Of a DNA stretch of 64,000 bases, positions 43,740 through 51,472 are shown in pieces. Each line of letters begins with the position of its first letter. Positions within the stretch are counted from its first letter, which is position 1. The notes under the pieces were generated by a model. It ran no database searches. It worked only from the letters and a program-made list of their open reading frames with translations, and was not told where the DNA came from. The DNA comes from Porphyrobacter sp. (GTDB taxonomy: Bacteria; Pseudomonadota; Alphaproteobacteria; Sphingomonadales; Sphingomonadaceae): positions 1-64,000 of the forward strand of contig JAPZUC010000013.1 of the NCBI GenBank assembly GCA_027533455.1. Reading direction: 5' to 3'. A program made the translations under genes and the position numbers.

Positions 43740-44126
43740 ATGAAGACCCAACCCTCCTTAAAAAAATCGACCTCCAAGGCCCCTGCCGAGCGGGTAGTGA
43801 AGGATATCCGGCGGCAGACCCGGCGCCATTTCTCTGCCGAAGACAAGATCCGGATCGTGCTGGACGGCCTGCGCGGCGAAGACAGCATCGCAGAGCTGTG
43901 CCGCAAGGAAGGCATTGCCCAGAGCCTGTATTACACTTGGTCGAAAGAGTTCATGGAAGCCGGCAAGCGCCGCCTGGCCGGTGATACTGCTCGTGCCGCG
44001 ACCACCGGCGAGGTGCAGGATCTGCGCCGCGAGGCCCGCGCCCTTAAGGAATGCGTGGCCGACCTGACGCTCGAAAACCGTCTGCTGAAAAAAAGCATGA
44101 TCGCGGATGGGGGCGACGAAGAATGA
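43740..44126 (+). CDS. IS3-family transposase OrfA
   Basis: A 128-residue DNA-binding protein with a helix-turn-helix (FSAEDKIRIVLDGLRGEDS, then IAELCRKEGIAQSLYYTWSK) and a C-terminal leucine-zipper-like coil (LRREARALKECVADLTLENR). Start at 43740 (MKTQPS) follows a GGAACGAAG site. An A7 run at 44088-44094 near its end suits programmed -1 frameshifting into orfB, giving the OrfAB transposase. Confidence 0.93.
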   Translation: MKTQPSLKKSTSKAPAERVVKDIRRQTRRHFSAEDKIRIVLDGLRGEDSIAELCRKEGIAQSLYYTWSKEFMEAGKRRLAGDTARAATTGEVQDLRREARALKECVADLTLENRLLKKSMIADGGDEE

Positions 44127-45103
44127 GGTATCCCGCATCCGAGAAGCTCGAGATCATCAGGATCGTCGAGCAGTCGCACCTGCCCGCCAAGCGGACGCTG
44201 GATCAGCTCGGCATCGCCCGCCGGACGTTCTACCGTTGGTATGACCGCTACCTTGAGGGTGGGCCGGAGGCGTTGGCGGATCGACCCTCAGCGCCAAGCC
44301 GGGTGTGGAACCGCATCGGAGAGGACATCCAGGACCAGATCGTCGAAATGGCACTGGATTACAGCGAGCTCAGCCCCCGCGAACTTGCGGTACGCTTCAC
44401 CGACGAGAAGCGCTACTTCGTGTCCGAGGCCACGGTTTACCGGCTGCTCAAGGCCCATGATCTGATCACCAGCCCGGCCTATGTCGTGATCAAGGCTGCA
44501 GATCAGTTCCACACCAGGACCACCCGGCCGAACGAGATGTGGCAGACTGATTTTACCTACTTCAAGATCATTGGGTGGGGCTGGATGTATCTGTCTACGG
44601 TCCTCGACGACTTCTCGCGCTACATCATCGCCTGGAAGCTGTGCACCAACATGCGGGCCGAGGACGTGACCGACACGCTGGATCTCGCGCTTGCGGCCTC
44701 AGGCTGCGACAGTGCCACGGTGCTGCAAAAGCCAAGGCTGCTCAGCGACAACGGTCCCAGCTACATCGCGGGCGAACTGGCGGAATACATTGAGGCCAAC
44801 AAGATGAGCCACGTCCGCGGCGCCCCGATGCATCCGCAGACCCAGGGCAAGATCGAGCGCTGGCATCAGACACTGAAGAACTGCACCCTCTTGGAAAACT
44901 ACTTCCTGCCCGGCGACCTCGAGGCCCAGATCGAGGCGTTCGTCGAGCATTACAACCACCAGCGTTACCACGAAGCGCTGTCCAATGTGACGCCCGCCGA
45001 CGCCTACTTCGGCAGGGCCCCAGACATCATCCAACAGCGCGAAAGGATCAAGCGACAGACCATCGAACATCGGCGCTTGCAACACCGCAAGCTCGCCGCT
45101 TAA
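44123..45103 (+). CDS. IS3-family transposase OrfB (DDE domain)
   Basis: A 326-residue integrase-core protein. The DDE residues are visible: Asp in NEMWQTDFTYFK, Asp in LLSDNGPSY and Glu in QGKIERWHQTLK; it ends shortly after. An N-terminal HTH_29-type helix-turn-helix (RTLDQLGIARRTFYRWYDRY) is intact. Its ATG overlaps the orfA stop (ATGA) in the -1 frame; the frame is open upstream past the A7 slip site. Confidence 0.94.
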   Translation: MRYPASEKLEIIRIVEQSHLPAKRTLDQLGIARRTFYRWYDRYLEGGPEALADRPSAPSRVWNRIGEDIQDQIVEMALDYSELSPRELAVRFTDEKRYFVSEATVYRLLKAHDLITSPAYVVIKAADQFHTRTTRPNEMWQTDFTYFKIIGWGWMYLSTVLDDFSRYIIAWKLCTNMRAEDVTDTLDLALAASGCDSATVLQKPRLLSDNGPSYIAGELAEYIEANKMSHVRGAPMHPQTQGKIERWHQTLKNCTLLENYFLPGDLEAQIEAFVEHYNHQRYHEALSNVTPADAYFGRAPDIIQQRERIKRQTIEHRRLQHRKLAA

Positions 45104-45249
45104 CATCAACCACCAGACGAGGCCCGCTCCCCGCTATTTTACGCCGCGAACTGTGCCAAATGTTCTGACGACGGACACGTGAAGGATGCGAGACAAAAGT
45201 GTGGGACAAACTGCCCCACCCTCCATTTATCCCATTGAAAAGTAGAAAA

Positions 45250-45325
45250 TGGTGAGCCCGACAGGATTCGAACCTGTGACCCGCTGATTAAAAGTCAGCT
45301 GCTCTACCTACTGAGCTACGGGCCC
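45250..45325 (-). tRNA. trnK: tRNA-Lys (anticodon TTT)
   Basis: A 76-base cloverleaf on the minus strand: acceptor GGGCCCG/CGGGCTC, D-arm TAGCTCAGTAGGTAGAGC, anticodon loop CTTTTAA, T-arm AGGTTCGAATCCT, and an encoded CCA. It lies 72 bases right of the IS. Confidence 0.97.
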
Positions 45326-45356
45326 ACGCCTGTCCCGCGATGCGCGGGATGCGGGG

Positions 45357-45845
45357 TCAACTAGGCAGGGGGCGCGGGCGGGTCAAGCGGGCTTGGGTGT
45401 GGGCAAGTGTCAAACCGTGCAGAGGCGTGCGCCAATCGGGGGCGATGATGCACGCCGGGTCGAGGACGAAGCGGCGCTGGGCAAAGGCCTTGTGCGGGAT
45501 GGTGAGGGCTTTGGTCCGCCATGCGCCGCCGCTCCAAAGCACGATATCCAGATCAAGCACCCGGTCGCCCCAGCGCTGGCCGCGCCGACGGCCGAATTCG
45601 CGCTCGGTGCGTTTCAGCGCTGCGAGCAGCGCGGGCGGGTCGAGCTCGCTCTCCAGCACCAGCGCGGCATTGGCAAAACGGCGCGATGCTGCGCCCATTG
45701 CAGGTGTCGGTATGACCGGAGAACGGGCCGTGACCGTGCCGAAGGCGGCGCACTCCTCCATCGCCGCGCGCACGACGCTTTCGGGCGCGCCATAGCGGTG
45801 GTGCCGCCGGTTGCTGCCAGCCGCGACAAGATACGTGCTGCTCAG
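45357..45845 (-). CDS. folK: 2-amino-4-hydroxy-6-hydroxymethyldihydropteridine pyrophosphokinase
   Basis: HPPK of folate synthesis. The conserved YLVAAGSN motif, then RRRGQRWGDRVLDLDIVLW and LTIPHKAFAQRRFVLDPACI, give all main HPPK elements. The motif lies upstream of the first GTG (45773). The only initiator that includes it is CTG at 45845, which reads MSSTYLVAAGSN and has AGGA 9 bases upstream, overlapping the amidase stop. A rare CTG start is therefore proposed; a sequencing error in ATG is the alternative. Length would be 162 residues, normal for HPPK. Confidence 0.88.
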   Translation of the reverse strand: MSSTYLVAAGSNRRHHRYGAPESVVRAAMEECAAFGTVTARSPVIPTPAMGAASRRFANAALVLESELDPPALLAALKRTEREFGRRRGQRWGDRVLDLDIVLWSGGAWRTKALTIPHKAFAQRRFVLDPACIIAPDWRTPLHGLTLAHTQARLTRPRPLPS

Positions 45846-45847
45846 GC

Positions 45848-46726
45848 TCAGATGTCCTGCGAAATCCGGCCGTAGAGCTGCGGACGGCGGTCGCGGAAGA
45901 AGCCCATGCCGGCGCGGTGCTTCGCCGCGCGGGCGAGGTCCAGGCGAGCGGTCAGCACGCCGGTCTCGCTCGCACCGAACAGGGCAAGGTCATCGCCCCA
46001 TTCGTCGGTGATGAAGGAGTGGCCGTAGAAGCTTTGCGCGCTGGTCCCGGGCCCTTCTTGGCCAATGCGGTTGGCAGCGACCACCGGCATGCAGTTCGAC
46101 ACCGCATGCCCGATCATCGCGCGCCGCCACATCCGGCTGGTGTCGAGATCGCTGTCATAGGGCTCGGACCCGATCGCGGTGGGATAGAGCAGCAGCTCCG
46201 CTCCCAGCAGCGCCATCACCCGCGCGCATTCGGGATACCACTGGTCCCAGCAGATGCCGACGCCGACCTTGACCAGCACGCCGCCCTCGCCCGGCACATC
46301 CCACACCTTGAAGCCGTCGTTTCCGGGGCGGAAATAGTATTTTTCCTCGTAGCCCGGACCATCGGGGATGTGGCTTTTGCGATAGGTGCCCATGATCTGC
46401 CCATCGGGGCCGATCATCGCCAAGGTGTTGTAATAGTGGTGCCCGTCGCGCTCGAAGAAGCTGGTGGGGATCGTCACCTTCAGCTTCGCGGCGAGTGCCT
46501 GCATCGCGATGACGCTGGGATGCTCGAGCGTCGTGCGGGCGAGCGCGAACAGCGCCTCGTCTTCCTCGCGGCAGAAATAGGGGCCGCTAAATAGCTCGGG
46601 CGGCAGAATCAGCTGCGCGCCCTTGGCGGCGGCCTCCTCGACCAGCGCGGCGACGGCGGCGATATTGGCGGCTTCGTCCGAAGAGCCGAGGGGAAGCTGA
46701 AGGGCGGCGACGGTGATTGCAGTCAT
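45848..46726 (-). CDS. aguB: N-carbamoylputrescine amidase (nitrilase superfamily)
   Basis: A 292-residue carbon-nitrogen hydrolase with the Glu-Lys-Cys triad: Glu in LILPPELFSG, Lys in GTYRKSHIPDGPGYEEKYYF and Cys in VGVGICWDQWYPE. The GPGYEEKYYF and CWDQWYPEC context is typical of N-carbamoylputrescine amidase, which releases putrescine in arginine-based polyamine synthesis. The agmatine deiminase partner (aguA) is not adjacent. folK follows at once and may be cotranscribed. Confidence 0.92.
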   Translation of the reverse strand: MTAITVAALQLPLGSSDEAANIAAVAALVEEAAAKGAQLILPPELFSGPYFCREEDEALFALARTTLEHPSVIAMQALAAKLKVTIPTSFFERDGHHYYNTLAMIGPDGQIMGTYRKSHIPDGPGYEEKYYFRPGNDGFKVWDVPGEGGVLVKVGVGICWDQWYPECARVMALLGAELLLYPTAIGSEPYDSDLDTSRMWRRAMIGHAVSNCMPVVAANRIGQEGPGTSAQSFYGHSFITDEWGDDLALFGASETGVLTARLDLARAAKHRAGMGFFRDRRPQLYGRISQDI

Positions 46727-46744
46727 GCGGCCGCCCCTACCTCA

Positions 46745-47650
46745 TTACTTGGCCTTCTTGAAGAGCAGCGTCATCCGGTCGCTTTCACCCAGACCCTTCA
46801 GGTCTTCGCGCTTGGTCGCCAGCGTCGGAGGCATTTCCCACACGCCGTCCTTGTGATCGGCGGTATCCTTCGGGTTGGCGTTGATCTCGCTCGCGGCGAC
46901 CAGTTCGAAGCCGTTGATGCGCATGATGTCGATCACATCTTCCTGACGCAGATAGCCCTTGGAACCGTTGGCATAGGACCACGGCGCATCCGCCTTGGCG
47001 CGGTGCTGTTCGACGCCGATCAGCCCGTCATCCTTGAGCAGTTCGCGCATCGCGCGCAGTTCGGTGTCGAGGATGCCCATGCGCAGCGGGTTGTGCAGCG
47101 CGCGCATCAAGAGGATGCGGTCGAAGGTGCCCTTCTGGCCCTCGATATTGTCGAGCGTGATGCCGCTGAAGTGCTCGGCCGGCAGCCCGGTATAGCCCGC
47201 CACTTCCTTGCCGAAACCCGCTGCCTGATCGCGGATGCGCTGCTGGCGCGCCGGATCCGAGGTGGCGCTGACCGGGTTGATATAGATGCCGACCAGCTGC
47301 CCTTCGCCGCCGAGGTAATGGCCGAGCAGGCGCGTGTACCACCCGCCGCCCGGCGAATATTCGCCGACCTTCATTTCAGGGCCGACATGGAAGAAAGCGA
47401 GCGTTTCGGCCGGGTGACGGAAGGCATCGCGCGCCTTGTCCTCGGCGCGGGTCGGGTGATTGATCGCCCCCGACAGCGCCTCGCCGTGCATCTTCATGAA
47501 ATGGGCGGTGTCCTTGACGTGCGCCTCGTCGACTTCGCCCGCCTTCATGGCGTGACCGGCGTGGCCTTCATGGCCCGCGTGCTGCGCCAGCACAGGCGCC
47601 GAAATTGCGAGGCCGCTTACGGTGGCGAGGGCGAGGATCAGCTTGTTCAT
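46745..47650 (-). CDS. exported class I SAM-methyltransferase-like protein
   Basis: A 301-residue protein with an N-terminal signal peptide (MNKLILALATVSGLAISAP, cleavage after VLAQ) and then a His-rich stretch (HAGHEGHAGHAM). The rest resembles a Rossmann methyltransferase: motif I-like VGEYSPGGGWYTRLLG, DNIEGQKGTFDRILLMRALH and LLKDDGLIGVEQH. A signal peptide on such a fold is odd because SAM is cytoplasmic, although a group of 'predicted methyltransferases' with this layout is common in alphaproteobacteria. The enzymatic role is unproven. Confidence 0.82.
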   Translation of the reverse strand: MNKLILALATVSGLAISAPVLAQHAGHEGHAGHAMKAGEVDEAHVKDTAHFMKMHGEALSGAINHPTRAEDKARDAFRHPAETLAFFHVGPEMKVGEYSPGGGWYTRLLGHYLGGEGQLVGIYINPVSATSDPARQQRIRDQAAGFGKEVAGYTGLPAEHFSGITLDNIEGQKGTFDRILLMRALHNPLRMGILDTELRAMRELLKDDGLIGVEQHRAKADAPWSYANGSKGYLRQEDVIDIMRINGFELVAASEINANPKDTADHKDGVWEMPPTLATKREDLKGLGESDRMTLLFKKAK

Positions 47651-47746
47651 GGGTTCTCTCTCCGGGGAATTGAGGAATGCCACCCTTTGCGAGGTAGCAA
47701 TGGCGGTTTGCTAGCCTATCTTTGCCAGAAACCAACGGAGAATTCG

Positions 47747-48298
47747 ATGAGCGATCAAGATACGGCGATCATTGCAGGCGGGTGCTTCTGGTGCACCGAA
47801 GCGGTGTTCCGCGATGTGATCGGCGTGAGCCAGGTCGAAAGCGGCTATATCGGCGGCACCAAGGCGCACCCCACCTACAAGGAGGTGTGCACCGGCACGA
47901 CCGGCCATGCCGAAGCGATCCGCGTGACCTTCGATCCCCACGCGATCAGCCTTGCCGAAATTTACGACGTGTTCCTCGGCACGCATGATCCGACGCAGCT
48001 CAACCGGCAGGGCGGTGACATCGGCACGCAGTATCGTTCTGCGATCTTCCCGCTGTCCGAGGAACAGGGCGCCGAGGCCGAGGCCGCGATTGCACGCTGG
48101 AATGCGGATCATGGCAAAGTGGCGGTGACCACCATCGAAGGCCTATCCGGCGGCGCTCAGACCGCCGAGTGGTATCCGGCCGAGGATTACCATCAGGAAT
48201 ACTGGGACGGCCAAGGCCAGAGCAATCCCTATTGCCTTGCGGTGATCCCGCCCAAGCTGATGAAGCTGCGCAAGTCGTTTCAGAAGTATGTGAAGTGA
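47747..48298 (+). CDS. msrA: peptide-methionine (S)-S-oxide reductase MsrA
   Basis: A 183-residue MsrA repairing methionine-S-sulfoxide. The catalytic motif GGCFWCTEAVF, the segment YKEVCTGTTGHAEAIRVTFD and AEDYHQEYW are characteristic. Start 47747 follows CGGAGAATTCG. It is divergent from the methyltransferase-like gene; msrB is elsewhere in the window (62057). Confidence 0.97.
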   Translation: MSDQDTAIIAGGCFWCTEAVFRDVIGVSQVESGYIGGTKAHPTYKEVCTGTTGHAEAIRVTFDPHAISLAEIYDVFLGTHDPTQLNRQGGDIGTQYRSAIFPLSEEQGAEAEAAIARWNADHGKVAVTTIEGLSGGAQTAEWYPAEDYHQEYWDGQGQSNPYCLAVIPPKLMKLRKSFQKYVK

Positions 48299-48308
48299 GA
48301 GAGCCGTC

Positions 48309-48329
48309 GCCCCGGACTTGATCCGGGGC
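48309..48329. repeat. dispersed alphaproteobacterial palindromic repeat
   Basis: GCCCCGGACTTGATCCGGGG plus C is a near-perfect palindrome. It matches a repeat common between alphaproteobacterial genes (general knowledge). Confidence 0.55.
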
Positions 48330-48365
48330 CGCTCTCGAACATGGACAAGGTCGAGGAGGAGTGCG

Positions 48366-48386
48366 GTCCCGGGTCAAACCCGGGAT
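48366..48386. repeat. second palindromic repeat of the same pair
   Basis: GTCCCGGGTCAAACCCGGGA plus T, near-palindromic, 36 bases from the first repeat. Pairs of this type are frequent in intergenic DNA of the class; it may act as terminator-like structure for msrA and rsmB. Confidence 0.5.
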
Positions 48387-48398
48387 AACGGGTTTGTT

Positions 48399-49652
48399 CT
48401 ACGACTTCACCCACCGCGCCACGAAGAACCCATCCAGCCCGCCCAGATCGGCGAGCATCCCCGGGTGTGTCCGCAGCCAGCCCTCATACGTGGGCGCAAG
48501 GCCGGCGGGCAGTTCCTCAGCCGTGATCGGCATCGGCGAAAGGCCGCAATTCGCGTCGATCCACGCTGCCTGTTCCTCGCCCTCTTCGGCCTCCAGCGAG
48601 CACACGGCATAGACCAGCACACCGCCCGGGTTCAGCCATTCGGCAGCCTTGGCCGCCAGCGCGCGTTGCAGTTCGACCATCTCGCCGATCTGGCCCTTGC
48701 CGATGCGGTGGAGCACATCGGGATGGCGGCGGCAGGTGCCGGTGGCGGTGCAGGGCGCGTCGATCAGGATCGCATCGAAGCGGTGCTTGGGCTCCCAAGT
48801 CAGCGCATCGGCGCGCACCGGTGACGCCTTGAGGCCAGTGCGCTTGAGGTTGTCCTTGAGCAGTTCAAGCCGCCGCTTGGAGCTATCGAGCGCGGTGACA
48901 TTCCAGCCCGCAGCCACGAGCTGCATTGTCTTGCCGCCGGGGGCCGCGCACAGATCGAGCGCGTGTTTGCCCGCTCCCTCCCCCAGCAGGCGCGCCGGGA
49001 TCGAAGCGGCGAGATCCTGCACCCACCAATCGCCCGCCTTGAAGTCGGCGAGCGTGTCCACCGCCGCGCCGCGCGGCAAGCGGACATGGCCGGGGGCGAG
49101 CGTCACGCCGCCCATCGCCACGGCGCGGGTCTCGCTTTCGGCCGAGTCTTTCAGCGCCAGATCAAGCTCGGGCGGGAAGGCCAGCCCCGGCGCGATAGCG
49201 GCGGCTTTCTCGGCGCCCCAGCGTTCGGCCACGCGTTCGGGCAGGGTCGGTGCCTCTGGCAGCACGCTGCGTCCCGGCTTCACCAGCGCCGAGAACACCC
49301 CATGCGCCAGCCTGCGGGGGCCGCCCGCCAGCAGCGGCAGGCCGGTGGCGATCACGGCATGAGCCGGCGTGTCGAGCCTGAGCGCCTGCGCCAGCATGAT
49401 CCGCAGGACCATCCGCACCTTGGCGTCATCGGGCAGGCGCTGTTTGGTGGCAGAATCGATCAGAGCGTCGAGATCGGTGAGCCAGCGCAGGCTCTCCCCC
49501 GCAATCGCCTTGGCAAGCGCGCGGTCGGGCGCCTTGCGGACATCGCCGAGGGCAACCGCTTCGGCCTGTTCGAGCGTCTCGCCCCGCCGGAACACGGCAT
49601 CAAGCAGGCGAAGCGCGGCGCGGCGCACGGGAAGTCCGGGGGTGGCTGACAT
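48399..49652 (-). CDS. rsmB: RsmB-like 16S rRNA (cytosine-C5) methyltransferase
   Basis: A 417-residue NOL1/NOP2/Sun enzyme. The N-terminal NusB-like domain (AALRLLDAVFRRGETLEQAE) precedes the methyltransferase with motif I DLCAAPGGKTMQLVAAG, motif IV IDAPCTATGTCRRHPDVL (catalytic Cys) and motif VI VYAVCSLEAEEGE. It probably makes m5C967. Divergent from the SDHAF4-like gene. Confidence 0.95.
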   Translation of the reverse strand: MSATPGLPVRRAALRLLDAVFRRGETLEQAEAVALGDVRKAPDRALAKAIAGESLRWLTDLDALIDSATKQRLPDDAKVRMVLRIMLAQALRLDTPAHAVIATGLPLLAGGPRRLAHGVFSALVKPGRSVLPEAPTLPERVAERWGAEKAAAIAPGLAFPPELDLALKDSAESETRAVAMGGVTLAPGHVRLPRGAAVDTLADFKAGDWWVQDLAASIPARLLGEGAGKHALDLCAAPGGKTMQLVAAGWNVTALDSSKRRLELLKDNLKRTGLKASPVRADALTWEPKHRFDAILIDAPCTATGTCRRHPDVLHRIGKGQIGEMVELQRALAAKAAEWLNPGGVLVYAVCSLEAEEGEEQAAWIDANCGLSPMPITAEELPAGLAPTYEGWLRTHPGMLADLGGLDGFFVARWVKS

Positions 49653-49707
49653 GCCCCACCCCTACCCGCGCTTGAAACAAAGTGCCAGCATGGGCATTTG
49701 GTAAGGC

Positions 49708-49869
49708 ATGACCAAGGAAAAGTCAGAAGCTGCCAAGGCATTCAAGAAGCCCGTCCACTGGACCAATGATCCGGTGCCTGCACCCAAGGCTGTGACGAAC
49801 AACGAAAAGCTCTCCCCCACCCGCTACGGCGATTGGGAGCGGGGAGACGGGATCGCGGTCGATTTCTGA
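49708..49869 (+). CDS. DUF1674 / SDHAF4-like succinate dehydrogenase assembly protein
   Basis: A 53-residue protein MTKEKSEAAKAFKKPVHWTN, ending SPTRYGDWERGDGIAVDF. The C-terminal 'PTRYGDWE..G.xxDF' signature is diagnostic for DUF1674, the bacterial counterpart of eukaryotic SDHAF4, which helps flavinated SdhA assembly. AAGG precedes the ATG. It is divergent from rsmB by 55 bases and followed by the fourth parS array. Too small for many gene finders. Confidence 0.9.
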   Translation: MTKEKSEAAKAFKKPVHWTNDPVPAPKAVTNNEKLSPTRYGDWERGDGIAVDF

Positions 49870-49894
49870 TTCCCGACCCGGCGCAAACGCGTCC

Positions 49895-49955
49895 AGACCC
49901 CGTCCAGCCGCGTTTAGCCCCCTGTCAGCCCCCCTCTAGACCGCTCCAGAACCCA
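49895..49955 (+). repeat. 10-11-bp phased C-rich repeat array beside parS site 4
   Basis: Units beginning AG start at 49895, 49906, 49916, 49927, 49938 and 49948 (AGACCCCGTCC, AGCCGCGTTT, AGCCCCCTGTC, AGCCCCCCTCT, AGACCGCTCC, AGAACCCATG). The last begins 8 bases before parS. Two units are 10 rather than 11 bases. Confidence 0.8.
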
Positions 49956-49971
49956 TGTTTCACGTGAAACA
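49956..49971. promoter_or_regulatory. parS: perfect parS site (ParB-binding)
   Basis: TGTTTCACGTGAAACA, identical to the universal 16-bp parS palindrome. It lies between the SDHAF4-like gene and the convergent cytochrome P450 gene. It anchors the reading of the other three sites as parS. Confidence 0.95.
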
Positions 49972-49979
49972 CGCAAGTT

Positions 49980-51389
49980 TCACAGCGGCTTGAAGGTAAC
50001 CTTCAGCCCGTCCTTGGGCTGCGGGATCGGCCAGTCCTGCCATTCGGGTTTGTACCCCTCGGCCGCCTCGACGCGGTAGCGCTGGAGCAGTTGGGCGAGC
50101 AGGATCTTCACCTGCATATAGGCGAAGTGCAGCCCGAGGCACATATGCGCGCCGCCGCCGAACGGGACCCAGGCATATTTGTGCCGCGCCTTCACCTGTT
50201 CGGGCGTGAAGCGCATCGGATTGAAAGCGTAGGGATTTTCCCAATATTCCTCGGAATGGTGGGTCCAGTAGATGTTGATCCCCACCATCGCGCCTGCCGG
50301 AATGCGATAGCCGCCATATTCGAACTCGCGCAAAGCCCGGCGCGGCATGGAAGGCACCGGCGGGATCATCCGCAGCGATTCCTTGAATGCCATCTCGGTC
50401 AGGTCGAGCTTCGCAAGATCACCGTAATCGAGCGGGCGCGGGTTGCCGTCACCATCCGGGCCGCCGGTCACCGCCATGATCTCCTCGCGCAGTTTCTCCT
50501 GCCATTCGGGGTTGGTGGCGAGGTGATAGATCAGCGATGTGGCGGACGATGTGATGGTGTCATGCGCCGCCATCATCAGGAAGTTCATGTGATCGACCAC
50601 CTCGTCGACCGGCAGCAAGCTGCCGTCCTCGCGGGTGGCGGTGGCGAACTGGCTGAACATGTCCTGCCCCCCGCCCTCGGCGCGGCGGCGCAGGGTTTCG
50701 CGGGTGAAATAGTCGACCAGGAAAGCGCGGCCATCCACGCCCTTCTTCATCTTGGTGAAGGGCAGCGGCTTGCGCACCGGCGCGACCGAGGCCTGCACCA
50801 TGTCGACGAAAGCCTCGTTGATCTTGTCGGCTTCCGGGCCCCACGGCAGGCCGATGAAACTGTCGGCGGCGAGATCGAGCGTGAGCTTCTTGATCGCCGG
50901 GTAGAACTCCTTTGGCCCTGCCCAGCCTGCCACTTCGCGGGCGATCCCGCGGTTCAGCGCACCCGAATAGTGGCGCATCGGTTCGGGCTTGAAGGCAATC
51001 GACAGCGCGCGGCGATCGATCCGGTGATGCTCGAAATCCAGCAGCATCAATCCGCGCGGGAACAGCTGGTCGAGCACCGGGCCCCAGCCCTGTTCGCTGG
51101 AGAAGATCTTGTCCTTGTTGAACAATAGCAACTCGTTCGCCTCGGCCCCGATCAGCGCGATCTGCCAGCCGCCGAAGGCGCGATTCTTGTAGACCTTGCC
51201 GTGGGTCTTGATCATCCGCTCGGCAAAGGCGTGCGGATTGGCCAGCATAGTGAAGGTGTTGCCGACCACCGGCCAGCCCGCTTCGCCCGGGATATGCGCG
51301 AGATCGGCCTCGGTCAGGCGACCCTCGCCCCAGTGGCGCGGGACATTTGCGGGGGCGGCAGAACGCGGGGCTTCGGCAAGGGTGGCCAT
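49980..51389 (-). CDS. cytochrome P450
   Basis: A 469-residue heme monooxygenase. The I-helix oxygen motif AAHDTITSS, the ExxR motif in FKESLRMIPP and the heme-ligand loop WVPFGGGAHMCLGLHFA (axial Cys) are all present. Its length and N-terminus without a membrane anchor suit a soluble class I enzyme needing a ferredoxin. Substrate unknown; the CYP51/sterol-like tone of the sequence is only weak evidence. It stops 8 bases past parS site 4. Confidence 0.95.
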   Translation of the reverse strand: MATLAEAPRSAAPANVPRHWGEGRLTEADLAHIPGEAGWPVVGNTFTMLANPHAFAERMIKTHGKVYKNRAFGGWQIALIGAEANELLLFNKDKIFSSEQGWGPVLDQLFPRGLMLLDFEHHRIDRRALSIAFKPEPMRHYSGALNRGIAREVAGWAGPKEFYPAIKKLTLDLAADSFIGLPWGPEADKINEAFVDMVQASVAPVRKPLPFTKMKKGVDGRAFLVDYFTRETLRRRAEGGGQDMFSQFATATREDGSLLPVDEVVDHMNFLMMAAHDTITSSATSLIYHLATNPEWQEKLREEIMAVTGGPDGDGNPRPLDYGDLAKLDLTEMAFKESLRMIPPVPSMPRRALREFEYGGYRIPAGAMVGINIYWTHHSEEYWENPYAFNPMRFTPEQVKARHKYAWVPFGGGAHMCLGLHFAYMQVKILLAQLLQRYRVEAAEGYKPEWQDWPIPQPKDGLKVTFKPL

Positions 51390-51472
51390 GGTCGTCTCGA
51401 TGCTCCGGTGAAGGTTCGGATTCGCAACTGACTCTGATGTAAATACGCGCGCCGGTCAATCTTGCGTGAATG

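Larger units (their letters stand above)
43655..45177 (+). mobile_element. IS3-family insertion sequence
   Basis: A 1523-bp element with imperfect terminal inverted repeats beginning TGTCC: left TGTCCCCCGTCAGCACCAAT at 43655, right (reverse complement) TGTCCGTCGTCAGAACATTT ending at 45177; both continue to TGGCACAG. It encodes an orfA/orfB pair with a -1 overlap. The flanks (GGAG on the left, CGTG on the right) show no target duplication, in line with a deletion after insertion. Confidence 0.92.
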
